From positions 1,706,501 to 1,770,500 of the forward strand of contig NZ_CP045503.2 of NCBI RefSeq assembly GCF_007004545.3: a DNA stretch of 64,000 bases. The letters run 5' to 3'. Below the pieces are notes generated by a model that saw only the letters and a list, made by a program, of their open reading frames with translations, had not been told where the DNA came from and searched no databases. Shown in pieces: positions 44,190 to 53,409 of this stretch; positions within the stretch are counted from its first letter, which is position 1, and the number at the start of each line of letters is the position of its first letter. A program made the position numbers and the translations under genes. The stretch is from Shewanella eurypsychrophilus. Lineage in GTDB: Bacteria; Pseudomonadota; Gammaproteobacteria; Enterobacterales; Shewanellaceae.

Positions 44190-44934
44190 TCAGCTTCTAT
44201 AGGCATAGTTAAGTTCTTTGTTGCTAAAGTGCCGCCTTCGCTTCTCTAAATGGTCACTATAACTGGTTAACTCTAGTAGGGTGCCGACAGGTCCGTGGAA
44301 TAGCTTACCAAATTCGCAGGTGAGCTTTATCCACTTTTCCGTATCAATTTCAGCCTTATCAGAACCTTTTCAGCATTGGGCGATATTGAGCCTCGCTTGT
44401 CATCACGAATCACCCTGCCAGTTTCATCCACAAGCTCAAGGTAATCCTGCAAAGCAAAGTTTATCCCCTTAGGTTGATTAAAGCATTCATCACCAATAAA
44501 TGGCAGTAACCTTGTCAGTTGCTTCCCATTTATTGCGGCTTTTATACGCAGCTGAAGACTGGTGTAGTCTGAGCTTTCTGGGGTTGTAGCCATCTTAGTT
44601 CGAATGGGGTGAGCTCCACATAAGCCATACAGGCCAACAGGGCTGCTTCATCGAGTAGCGCTTGGCTTTTGAAACGGCCCTCCCAAAAGTGCCCAGTGCA
44701 GTTATCCTCGATATTCGCCTATCTGTTAATTGAGAATGCATAAGCACAGATATCGATTGAGAAAACACCTGATAGTTCGAGGATTCTAGACTTGACCCAA
44801 TCACGGCGATGCTCAAAGGATGGCCCCGTGTAACGGTCAACTCCGGTAAGGTAGGCTTTTCGTATGCATCTCGACACGCAGTGATAAAACGGTGTGTCTT
44901 CTAGACTGACTTGCGTGCTTCTAGGTCTGGCCAT
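44190..44934 (-). pseudogene. Decayed TnpA_REP / Y1-type (RAYT) transposase
   Basis: Read on the minus strand, the region begins MARPRSTQVSLEDTPFYHCV and runs to DICAYAFSINR. It then jumps directly to CTGHFWEGRFKSQALLDEAA in another frame, then CMAYVELTPFE, PESSDYTSLQLRIKAAINGK, IGDECFNQPKGINFALQDY, and in a third frame WIKLTCEFGKLFHGPVGTLL and a final LEKRRRHFSNKEL. These are successive blocks of the common Shewanella REP-associated transposase. The central portion with the HUH metal site (expected NNHTHVVLH) is missing, and at least two frame changes remain, so it is inactive. Confidence 0.88.
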
Positions 44935-45087
44935 GGGAACCTCAATGCAATGACGCTCCCTTAAGCTTAGCCCCTCCCCAAACAACCACCAGAATTATGG
45001 GTGGCCATGTTATTTGATAAAAGGCCAATCCCAAATATAGGCGCTTTTGTTTTATATTTTCCCAGCTCGCCCTGTCATGTTTCATTG

Positions 45088-45107
45088 AAATGATTATTAT
45101 CATCAGC
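45088..45107 (+). promoter_or_regulatory. Fur-box-like site upstream of the large lipoprotein gene
   Basis: TGATTATTATCATCA at 45091-45105 matches the 7-1-7 Fur consensus TGATAAT-N-ATTATCA at 12 of 14 arm positions. It lies about 55 bases before ATG 45159. Confidence 0.5.
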
Positions 45108-45158
45108 TTTTCCGCCCGCCTTCGTCGGTTGAATTTTAAGCAGTGATTTGAGGTTATG

Positions 45159-48095
45159 ATGAAATTATTTATAAAATATTTTTCACTTGTGGTGTTTATT
45201 TCAGTCTTATTTGGCTGTGGTAATGATAGCAGCGAACCAGTGTCTCCCCCTACGCCTCCTCCTGTTGTCGAATCACAGGTCACTGCTATCGACTTTCGTC
45301 AGGCCATTGAATTTGAAGCGCCACAACTGAACGAAGAGACGGGTATTATCAGTGTTAATCCATTGACCTTTAGTCTGTCTAATTATGTGACCTATAGCAC
45401 GGCTAAAAACATTAAAGTAAAAAACATTAAAGTATTAACCGACTCAGAGAGTTGTAAAATAACGCACTTAGATACTGATAACCTGTCTTTTACCATTACC
45501 CCTGAAAAAGCGGGCAGCTGTGATTATCGTTATACGGTGAGTGACGGTAAAGAAGATAAAACCGCCTGGGCATCGATTAACTTTTCTGAAAAACGTGGTG
45601 TACAAATTGCCCGTAATGCTTTTCAAATTATCCCCAAGGCAAATCTATTACCGGATATTAAGCAAGCCACCTCGGTGGGTGAAGCGATTAAATTTAGTAT
45701 TTACGATGAATTAGCTCCTGAATTATTAGCCATGACAAATCCGGTTTTTGAGAGTTCTACGGTGGTGGAAGGCAGTGGTATAGCATCGATGTCTGAAGGG
45801 GGCGATTTTAGTTATCAAGCCGTCGAGCTCGGCATGACCAAGGTATCCTATTCCGTAGTTGATGAGTATGGCTTAGCTTTTACCGGCCTTATTATTATTG
45901 ATGTTTCCGGGGATAGTAATACTGCGCCTATTGCAAACGATGCGACCTATGGCCGTGTTCAAGGAGTGGGTGAAGAAACAACCTTTGATATTATGAATTT
46001 CCCTGGATTTGGGGCTTTAGTAGAAGATGCCGAAGGTGACAGAATTCAATTAGTTTCACTACAAGCTTTTGGTGCCGAGGTAAAACTACTCGACGCCAAT
46101 GACGTGACCAATACCTCTTTTACTTTCCGTGGTGATAGTAAAGCTCTCTATACGGTGAACTATACCGTTTATGACCATGAGGTAGACGGTATTAGCAGTG
46201 GCACTATCACCATTGAAACCGATTATATCCGCGAAGGTATTCTTGAGTTTTCTTTTCATGGTTTTATCAAACTATTTGCTGATGGGGAACTGGGGGCGGC
46301 CGGCCGTTCTCTCTTAATGCGACCGTTTGAAGACGATTTAATACCTTATATGCACGATAATAGCCTCTATGCGACAGGACTTAAAAACATTGGTTTTGGT
46401 AATTTCAAAATTGATGTGAGCAGTGAAAATGGGGGTGAAAATGAAATCATATTATTTGCCGCCGATAATGAGCTGCAAGAGGACCTAAAAAATATCATTA
46501 CATTACCGGCAACTAGTCAGGTTTATTATGGCCTCACCTATTCGGATCGTATCCTAGGTTATGGCGGGCTGATTTTTGAGGTAACAGAAGCGGGTAGCCT
46601 TAATGTGTTTAATCAAATCACTGGCACCGCTAACCTTACATACAAGAAATTCACCGACAAAATGAATACCTTAAACTTAACTGATGTTAAAAAAGTAGAC
46701 AGCTTTGGTCCATATTCTGCGGTGGTATTTTTCGAAAATGGCACGGCAACTTATTACACTATTAACACCCCCAATGGCTCGTTATACAGCAAAGATTGGA
46801 CAACACATATAGGCAAAGTAGCTCAATGCTGGGATGCACCCACTGAGGCTAGACAAATGGGTAGTTTTTATTGTCTCAACAAGGATCAGAGTAGTTACTC
46901 TTTTTGGAAAAATCAGTCAGATTTAGACCCCGATAAAAACCCTAACTTTTTTCTTCAATTTATCAAAGAGATGAATGACAAAGGTGTCAAGATAGTTAAA
47001 GCAACACAGGTGCTAAGAGGTATTGCTGCTTTAACCGATAAAGGTGACTTATATGTTTCCTTTAAGGGTAAAGATGCCGATGGGAAGACCTATCCTAAGG
47101 GAAAAAGAGTCGCAAGAAAGGTAATGAGTTATCAACAAGCGAGCAATTATGTCACTTATATGTATATGCATGAAGATGATGATTATCGCGCCGACAAAAA
47201 CAATAGTGGCAGTAACGAAGCGCGTGATGATGATTATTATCTAGAATTTAATGGTTATGCACAGCAGCACCAAGAAAAATTACCCGATTCTGTGGGTGGT
47301 AAAACCGTGAACATGACACTCGATTTTAAAAAAATAAGTCACAGCAACCGTAAAAAAGTAAAGTTTTATGAAAATACCGCCAATGCAGTGGCGTTATTGA
47401 TTGATGATGAATTAAAAATATTAACCCATAATGGCCTTAAGCCATACGGTGGTCGCGATCACCATAATAATATTATTGGCGATTCGGGAAACTCTACTGG
47501 TACTTATACCGCTACCTTAGGACAAGGCCTAAGTACCTTTTTTGCACGTGGCAATAAAACTGCCCATGAGGATCATTGGGAACTTTACTCTCCATTGGAA
47601 GAAGTGCATAAGAGCTTAACCTGTGAGGACAAACCTAGACACGGTGAAGTTTCTTATCCGTATATTTTAACCGGCTGTCTGTATCTTGATTTTAAAATGA
47701 ATGGGGCAGTCATTGCGTCATCTGACGCTATTAGTGTTTATCCAGAGGTACGTTTTGCTAATGAAGATGCCAGTGGCAATGTTTACCCTGATTTAGTAGA
47801 TTTAGATAAAGATGGTTTATCCACGGAAAGTGAAATTAAAAAATGTTTAGCTGATCGTACTACATATCACGCGGGGGATGTTGAATATTGCTCTCAGCCT
47901 ATTTTATCCGACAGTGACGCAGATGATGTATTAGATAGCTTTGAATTTTTACATCAGGATAAAGGCGCGGGTAAAGGTAATTATAACAGCCGTTATAGTA
48001 ATATTGTCGGCGATTATAAGGACAATACCATTGCTCCCTCTGATGGTAATAGAGATATCGACAATAATGGTCAGCTTGATAAATACGATAACTAG
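45159..48095 (+). CDS. Large Fur-box-preceded lipoprotein with Ig-like domains and TSP3-like calcium motifs
   Basis: A 978-residue secreted lipoprotein. ATG 45159 has GAGG 5 bases upstream (ATG 45156 is too close). MKLFIKYFSLVVFISVLFGC is a lipoprotein signal with lipobox LFGC, followed by a G/S/P-rich linker. Residues about 45-360 show repeated beta-sandwich patterns (for example TVSDGKEDK, SYSVVDEYGLAFTG, NTAPIANDATYG) typical of bacterial Ig/cadherin-like domains. The C-terminal part has acidic DLDKDGLSTESEI and DSDADDVLDSFEF motifs that look like TSP3/EF-hand-like calcium loops. The centre has no family I recognise. It may be a surface adhesin or matrix protein. A terminator follows. Confidence 0.75.
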   Translation: MKLFIKYFSLVVFISVLFGCGNDSSEPVSPPTPPPVVESQVTAIDFRQAIEFEAPQLNEETGIISVNPLTFSLSNYVTYSTAKNIKVKNIKVLTDSESCKITHLDTDNLSFTITPEKAGSCDYRYTVSDGKEDKTAWASINFSEKRGVQIARNAFQIIPKANLLPDIKQATSVGEAIKFSIYDELAPELLAMTNPVFESSTVVEGSGIASMSEGGDFSYQAVELGMTKVSYSVVDEYGLAFTGLIIIDVSGDSNTAPIANDATYGRVQGVGEETTFDIMNFPGFGALVEDAEGDRIQLVSLQAFGAEVKLLDANDVTNTSFTFRGDSKALYTVNYTVYDHEVDGISSGTITIETDYIREGILEFSFHGFIKLFADGELGAAGRSLLMRPFEDDLIPYMHDNSLYATGLKNIGFGNFKIDVSSENGGENEIILFAADNELQEDLKNIITLPATSQVYYGLTYSDRILGYGGLIFEVTEAGSLNVFNQITGTANLTYKKFTDKMNTLNLTDVKKVDSFGPYSAVVFFENGTATYYTINTPNGSLYSKDWTTHIGKVAQCWDAPTEARQMGSFYCLNKDQSSYSFWKNQSDLDPDKNPNFFLQFIKEMNDKGVKIVKATQVLRGIAALTDKGDLYVSFKGKDADGKTYPKGKRVARKVMSYQQASNYVTYMYMHEDDDYRADKNNSGSNEARDDDYYLEFNGYAQQHQEKLPDSVGGKTVNMTLDFKKISHSNRKKVKFYENTANAVALLIDDELKILTHNGLKPYGGRDHHNNIIGDSGNSTGTYTATLGQGLSTFFARGNKTAHEDHWELYSPLEEVHKSLTCEDKPRHGEVSYPYILTGCLYLDFKMNGAVIASSDAISVYPEVRFANEDASGNVYPDLVDLDKDGLSTESEIKKCLADRTTYHAGDVEYCSQPILSDSDADDVLDSFEFLHQDKGAGKGNYNSRYSNIVGDYKDNTIAPSDGNRDIDNNGQLDKYDN

Positions 48096-48203
48096 ATTAA
48101 TCGTATTTAATGGCTAGATATGCATCGAGCTATTTAATGAACTTAGCATTTAGCTAACTTGGCCTTTAATTAGTCAGGTTTAATTAGTTAAACATCGAAA
48201 TAT

Positions 48204-48243
48204 AAAATGGCAGCGTCTTTATTCAAGCGCTGCCATTTTTTTG
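48204..48243 (+). terminator. Rho-independent terminator after the large lipoprotein gene
   Basis: AATGGCAGCG and CGCTGCCATT form a 10-base-pair stem with an 11-base loop, followed by TTTTTTT. Confidence 0.85.
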
Positions 48244-48256
48244 CTTGAATAGTACC

Positions 48257-48304
48257 CAAACCTTCAAAACCTTCAAAACCTTCAAAACCTTCAAAACCTT
48301 CAAA
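48257..48304. repeat. 9-bp tandem repeat (CCTTCAAAA)n
   Basis: About five copies of CCTTCAAAA in succession, in the gap before the pilus operon. A slippage-prone tract. Confidence 0.9.
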
Positions 48305-48578
48305 TATCAACTTCCAGTGAACAGCCTAATAATGCTTGTTTATTCTTCGGTTTGTAGTTTTTAGATCATAATTATTGCCATTCTAGTGTGTTTTTCAAAC
48401 TAAGTAGGCGTTTTTGATTTTTAAATTTCAGTTTTGACCTGTCGGTAATATACCCAAGCGCTAATATGTACTCCGAAGTTTCACCTATCAAACATATATG
48501 TAACTAGCAAGGCATTTGACATAAAAGTGGTCTCGTCCTGCATGTTATGTAAATCGAATTTATAAAAGGATGTTGTTT
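48305..48578. other. Upstream region of the pilus operon
   Basis: About 275 bases of AT-rich sequence between the repeat tract and the first pilin gene. It should hold the operon promoter; no regulator site was recognised. Confidence 0.4.
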
Positions 48579-49166
48579 ATGAATGCAAAAATTTTATTAC
48601 CAATCGCTCTACTTACCCTATCAGGCTCTGCTTTGGCTGGCGATATGGCTGATGCAACAACGACGCTGCATTGGAAAGGTATCGTACCGACAGTAGTACC
48701 TGGTGAAGCCGTTATCATCACAGGCCCTTCTGGTCGTATTCCATATATCGACTCTGCAGGCTTAGATGTGAAAGATACAACGGGTGTTTTTACTTCAGAT
48801 CAGATCTCATTAGAGCTGCATTACCGTATGTGTAGTGATGGAAGCACTTCTGATGGTAGTTGTGGTGAAGCAGGGTATATGGAAGGTGAGGTGGCTGAAG
48901 CTGTTGGCGATCTTATTCCTGATGCTGATTGGACCATGACCTCGTTAGAGACAGTGATTGGTACGCTAGATACAACTGGTGTCGGCACCGTCGTTAAGAT
49001 GGAAGGCACTAAGATGGATAAGTCTATTCCTGTTACTGCAACCACTGGCACTGTGACCTTTACCACCGAGAATGCTGAGAGCGTAGAAACTTCAATGGGC
49101 GCAGAGCTTAAACCTGGCCAGAACATTGAAGTCCATACCGTTATTAATTCAGCGAAAGCTATCTAA
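48579..49166 (+). CDS. Candidate major pilin of an alternate chaperone-usher pilus
   Basis: A 195-residue secreted protein. ATG 48579 has AAAGGA upstream (an earlier in-frame codon at 48570 is not favoured). The signal peptide MNAKILLPIALLTLSGSALA is cut before GDMADA. The mature protein is T/V/G-rich and beta-rich, with a cysteine pair (RMCSDG...GSCGEAG), as in small fimbrial subunits. It is the first gene of the operon, directly ahead of a second subunit and the usher, which is why I call it the major subunit. It is not obviously a classical CS1 CooA-type sequence, so the family assignment is an inference from context. Confidence 0.62.
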   Translation: MNAKILLPIALLTLSGSALAGDMADATTTLHWKGIVPTVVPGEAVIITGPSGRIPYIDSAGLDVKDTTGVFTSDQISLELHYRMCSDGSTSDGSCGEAGYMEGEVAEAVGDLIPDADWTMTSLETVIGTLDTTGVGTVVKMEGTKMDKSIPVTATTGTVTFTTENAESVETSMGAELKPGQNIEVHTVINSAKAI

Positions 49167-49206
49167 TTTTCGTTAGTTAATCTTTGGATATATCAAGAGC
49201 ATTTTT

Positions 49207-49740
49207 ATGAAATATGTAAAAGCAATCTGTATTACATCTCTATGCTTTATAGCTAATTATGCCTGTGCTCTTGATATATCTTCATCCGATAAACAACACG
49301 AATTTAGCGTCGATACCCATATTGAGCTGGATAAGTTTTATGACAGAGACATTATCAAATTTGAGTTTGTAAAAAAGAACTGGGAACTGGAGTTCGATGG
49401 TCGCAATTACAAATTTAATGATATCTCCGATCTGCTGCAACTAGAAACCAGCATAGGCAAAAGTGATCCGCTTAATTCATATTCACTCAACTTAATTGAG
49501 AATAAATCACTCTGTTTTGACGTGAAAGGGGCACCAACGGATAGCCAAGATCTCGTCACTGTGATTGTTGACGGGGCAGAGATCAAAATTGGTGAAGGCC
49601 TGAATAATCTGGAGTTTGATGGTGTAAGCCGAGTCGGTAAATATAGCAACTTCGATGTAGAGCTTAAATTTAAGCCTGTGAGCTTAAAGGATGACTACTG
49701 CAAAGGGATCATTAAGATGAGCATAGAGTTAGATATATGA
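49207..49740 (+). CDS. Candidate minor pilin / secreted subunit of the pilus operon
   Basis: A 177-residue secreted protein with signal peptide MKYVKAICITSLCFIANYACA cut before LDISS. The mature part is beta-rich, with a cysteine pair (NKSLCFDVKGAP and DDYCKGIIKMSIELDI). The final alternating hydrophobic strand (GIIKMSIELDI) is like the closing strand of chaperone-usher pilins. Its stop codon overlaps the usher start (ATGA), so expression is coupled. Family not recognised; a role as adaptor or second structural subunit is inferred from position. Confidence 0.6.
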   Translation: MKYVKAICITSLCFIANYACALDISSSDKQHEFSVDTHIELDKFYDRDIIKFEFVKKNWELEFDGRNYKFNDISDLLQLETSIGKSDPLNSYSLNLIENKSLCFDVKGAPTDSQDLVTVIVDGAEIKIGEGLNNLEFDGVSRVGKYSNFDVELKFKPVSLKDDYCKGIIKMSIELDI

Positions 49741-52664
49741 GATATAACAGACTAGCCTTATCCATTCTATTTTGTCTCTCTAGCAGCCTTAATCCGCTAT
49801 TTTCATTACCCGCTTATGCGTCGGTAAAAAGTGAAGGCATTGAGATCCCTGCAGAGTTTGCCGACATGTATGCCGGCAGTACTGAACGTTTCACGTTCGA
49901 ACTTGCCAGTGCTAATGAGCAACTTTCCATTGAACTAAATTCTACGCCTACCTCGGCTTCACTCAATACCTCTAGTCTTAGGGATGTCGAGCAGTATCTG
50001 TCCCGCTATTACGTTAAGAAAGAGTCTATTGCAGAGATAGTCTCTTCTATGAAGAATGTGGCCACATCATCTCTGTGCCAAGGTAAGATCTCTGAATGTA
50101 ACTTGATGCCTGAGCGTTATGCATTCGCCTATGACTTTGAGCAGAAGCAGCTTACGCTTTTTATCAATGCAGGGTTAATTGATAGCCATAAGACGGCAAA
50201 GGCGTTTCATGATGCGACTAACGATCAATATGGGGCGATTAATAGTATCAATCTGAACTATCACTATTTCAGTGATGGGGGCTCATCTTTAATTGCCCGT
50301 GATGAAACTTTGGTGGGCTTAAAGTATGGCTCGATTACGTCGAGTATCTACGCCGATACCTCCAGTGATAAATTTGAAGCTGAGCAGCTTTCCTATGACT
50401 TTGAGACTGGGTATCACCGTTTTCAAATGGGTCATTTTAAATACGGTTATGAGCAGAATAGCACCTCATTTATGGACCTTTCTGGCAGCTACTCTCAGGA
50501 TGTGATCAATCATTCATCTTCGAAAAATCTGATTGATGGCGGTAAGCAGAATAATCGACGTTTGTTCTATATTTTACCCAATAAGGGGCGTATCGAAGTA
50601 TATCGTGATGGCCACTTAATCCACAGTCAGAATGTCGATGCAGGACAGCAAAGTATTGCCTTTCGTGACCTGCCCTATGGTTCGTACACTGCCACTATTG
50701 TTGTGATTTCAGCTGGGCGTGAAATCCTAAAAGAGCGCCAGCAGATATTTAATAACAGCGCGTTTTCTCTCAATAAAGGCGAATATGATTATAGTTTTTC
50801 TGCGGGTATTTTAAATGACCGCTATGAGGATATAGAGGACACAATCGATGGCCAGAGTCGTGAGATTAGGACGCTCCAAGATAAGTTAGGTTATCGCGTC
50901 GATGTGGATACGTTAATGAGTGATGGCATCTATTACGGTGTAAATGGAATGGCATTCGAACGCTACTTGCAGAATGAAAGCCAGGTTCAAAAACTGGAGT
51001 TAGAGACCAATAATTTTGTAGAGGGAAAGGCCAGCTACCAGTTAACCGACAGTACTATGATAGGGGCTCGAGTGTTATCAAATTCAGACAGTATGATGAC
51101 TGAACTTGGTGTTAAACAGTCGATTAATGATGTGTCTACTGCCCAGCTTAAATATGCATCATATTCTAATGGCAGCCAGTTTATTGCTGGCGACGTTAAC
51201 TTCTATAATGTCGGTGTCGGTTATGAGAGGTTCGACTCAGCCGATAGTGACTATGGGCTGGATAACTATATGTTATCTAATACTGGCTACGAGCGCCTTA
51301 ACGTCAATGTTTCTTCCAATATCTTGGGTGGCCAAGGCTATCTCTTGTATGTCAATAACAAGGTCGATGAGGACAATGTGCCTGACTTGTATATCGAACA
51401 GAGCAACTATTGGTCGATAAGCGCCGGTTACTCTCACTCATTTGTTGCAGATTCGGTCATTAACTTCTCGGCGACTTTACAAGGTGGTCAAAGCTTCGGT
51501 ATCAATGATGATTGGTATGCTGGAGTATTGTGGACTGTGCCGCTTTCAGCAGGTTGGAGTGCAAGCTCATCGGTATCGCTGAGTGCTCAAGGGCTTGATG
51601 AGTTTAGAAATAGTGTCGCCCATGATGTGCAGTTTGGTGATTACTTATCGATGAATAATGAGCTTGGCATTAGCTACAGGGGGACAGATGTAGATCAAAA
51701 TATGAGTTCAGATCTTTCCAGTAATATCAGCTATAACGATGAGCATATTATGTCTGATACCTATGCCTATATTAGCTCGGATGGTACTAGCTCGGTCAGT
51801 ACCAGCTTAAACAGTACCCAAGTGCTGTCGGGTAAAGGAGAGCTCTATTTTACTTCTCAGAAAAGTGACTCTTATATTATTGTCGATGCCGACAACCAAG
51901 GTGGTAAAGATACTCATCGTGGGCTTTTGTCTATTTATAACGATAACACCTTAAGTTATAGCGAGAATATCGATAGAGAAGACACGGTTGTTCCTGTCGA
52001 TAAGTATAAGGCGTTCAACGTTCGCTTGGATACTGACTCGTCTAATTACATTAGTGATCAAGCCCACGAAGCAGCCGGGTATAGCTTGCCTGGTACTGTG
52101 ATCTCTTTAGATATTGATTTAGTGAAAATTAAGACCTTTATCTCTTCATTCGATGATCTGAATAACAACTCCATTGCGAAAATTGAGTGCAGTGGTGAAG
52201 GCTGTGTCGATATCGAAGATGTTGCTCTAGGGGTGTTTAAGATCTCAGTGATCGCAGGATCTGATTATCAACTGGTTTCACAAAATCAAACCTGTGTGAC
52301 GCCAAGCCTTGATAGATATTCAACTTATATCGTCAATACGGGTAATAACTACTGTTTACCTGGATTAGATAACGATGAAGCAAACATGCTTGCCAATGGC
52401 AGTAAATTACAGCCCGTCACTATCGATGGCAATGAATATTACTTTGTTGGTGTATTCAACAATGAAACCGATCTTATTAATACTGAGCGAACGCTCAATG
52501 ATGTTGGCTTGTCTGTTATTACCCGAGCCGTAGGTTTGCGTAAATATATCTATGCTACCAATGAGTCTAGCTTAACGGTTAAGCAGGAAACGGTATTAAA
52601 CGAATTAAGTCTTTATGCGAAGAGTCTGATTAAACAAGACAACTTTGCCAGTAACTGGAATTAA
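49737..52664 (+). CDS. Outer-membrane usher of an alternate (alpha/CS1-type) chaperone-usher pilus
   Basis: A 975-residue protein with an N-terminal signal peptide (first 29 residues, up to LPAYA). It resembles the TcfC/CooC usher family: a short N-terminal periplasmic domain, then a beta-barrel rich in YGYEQNS, SYSQDVIN and alternating Tyr/Ser/Gly blocks. The PNKGRIEVYRDGHLIHSQNVDAGQQSIAFRDLPYGSYTATI block (about residues 283-325) is characteristic of ushers, and C-terminal E-set-like regions follow. Cysteines near residues 820 and 860-880 (IECSGEGC, NQTCVTP, NYCLPG) would form disulphides. Ushers receive subunit-chaperone complexes and secrete the growing pilus. The start overlaps the previous gene. 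Confidence 0.85.
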   Translation: MRYNRLALSILFCLSSSLNPLFSLPAYASVKSEGIEIPAEFADMYAGSTERFTFELASANEQLSIELNSTPTSASLNTSSLRDVEQYLSRYYVKKESIAEIVSSMKNVATSSLCQGKISECNLMPERYAFAYDFEQKQLTLFINAGLIDSHKTAKAFHDATNDQYGAINSINLNYHYFSDGGSSLIARDETLVGLKYGSITSSIYADTSSDKFEAEQLSYDFETGYHRFQMGHFKYGYEQNSTSFMDLSGSYSQDVINHSSSKNLIDGGKQNNRRLFYILPNKGRIEVYRDGHLIHSQNVDAGQQSIAFRDLPYGSYTATIVVISAGREILKERQQIFNNSAFSLNKGEYDYSFSAGILNDRYEDIEDTIDGQSREIRTLQDKLGYRVDVDTLMSDGIYYGVNGMAFERYLQNESQVQKLELETNNFVEGKASYQLTDSTMIGARVLSNSDSMMTELGVKQSINDVSTAQLKYASYSNGSQFIAGDVNFYNVGVGYERFDSADSDYGLDNYMLSNTGYERLNVNVSSNILGGQGYLLYVNNKVDEDNVPDLYIEQSNYWSISAGYSHSFVADSVINFSATLQGGQSFGINDDWYAGVLWTVPLSAGWSASSSVSLSAQGLDEFRNSVAHDVQFGDYLSMNNELGISYRGTDVDQNMSSDLSSNISYNDEHIMSDTYAYISSDGTSSVSTSLNSTQVLSGKGELYFTSQKSDSYIIVDADNQGGKDTHRGLLSIYNDNTLSYSENIDREDTVVPVDKYKAFNVRLDTDSSNYISDQAHEAAGYSLPGTVISLDIDLVKIKTFISSFDDLNNNSIAKIECSGEGCVDIEDVALGVFKISVIAGSDYQLVSQNQTCVTPSLDRYSTYIVNTGNNYCLPGLDNDEANMLANGSKLQPVTIDGNEYYFVGVFNNETDLINTERTLNDVGLSVITRAVGLRKYIYATNESSLTVKQETVLNELSLYAKSLIKQDNFASNWN

Positions 52665-52667
52665 ATT

Positions 52668-53408
52668 ATGAATGCGATGAAAAGTTTATTGTTTATTTGC
52701 TTATCGTTTTTAGTGCTTGATGTTCAAGCGATGGCGATCAGCAGTTTAATGTTAACCAACCCAGACAGTAAAGCAGGGGTGTTTACCTTAGACAATACTG
52801 ACGAAATTACCTATTTCTTGAAAACCTCAGTGTCTAAAGTCGAGATTGTGAATAATGAAATAATCAAGACGCCATACACCAGAGAAAATCTCGACTCGTG
52901 GGGGATAGCGACTAAGCCATCTAAACTGGTTATCGAGCCAAATATGGTCAAAGAAATTCAGATAGAAAGCATCTGCGGTGACAAGTGTGTGACAGATAGA
53001 GACCAAGTTTATCAGATCAATATTCAACCCGTGTCTTACAGCACTGATGATAAAGAGCAGTCAAAAATCAGTATGTTGTTTGGTTTTTCTCCCTATTACA
53101 TAGTGCCAGCTAAAGAGAGCAAGGTTGAGTATCAATTTGACTATAGCGGCAATACTATCACAGCGAAAAATAGCGGAAATACCATGATAGATATCGTTAT
53201 CGACCAGTGCAGCAAGGATAGCTTCTTTGATATCAATAGCGATGAGAAGAGTGATAAGGCGCTATGTAAAGCTAACTTCACTATTCTTGCTGGCAGAACC
53301 CGAGATGTGCATGTGCCAATCGAACTACAGCGTGATGAGCTGGAGGTGATAGTGCTCAATCATGATGAGTCTTTTAAGGAAGAGATCACCTTAAATCGAG
53401 GAGAGTAA
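52668..53408 (+). CDS. Pilus periplasmic chaperone (alpha-fimbrial type)
   Basis: A 246-residue protein with a signal peptide (MNAMKSLLFICLSFLVLDVQAMA). The mature protein fits the two-domain immunoglobulin-like chaperone layout. The first domain runs from ISSLMLTNPDSKAGVFTLDN, with a KLVIEPNMVKEI strand. The second starts near residue 135 (FGFSPYYIVPAKES) and includes GNTITAKNSGNTMIDIVID. Cysteine pairs CGDKC and the later CSK/LCK may form disulphides. It starts 3 bases after the usher. It delivers subunits to the usher. Similarity to FimC/PapD is low, so the assignment rests mainly on fold pattern and position. Confidence 0.68.
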   Translation: MNAMKSLLFICLSFLVLDVQAMAISSLMLTNPDSKAGVFTLDNTDEITYFLKTSVSKVEIVNNEIIKTPYTRENLDSWGIATKPSKLVIEPNMVKEIQIESICGDKCVTDRDQVYQINIQPVSYSTDDKEQSKISMLFGFSPYYIVPAKESKVEYQFDYSGNTITAKNSGNTMIDIVIDQCSKDSFFDINSDEKSDKALCKANFTILAGRTRDVHVPIELQRDELEVIVLNHDESFKEEITLNRGE

Positions 53409-53409
53409 G

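Noticed and set aside
48257..48304. CRISPR or iteron array
   Set aside because: Contiguous 9-bp units without spacers, and no replication or cas gene nearby.
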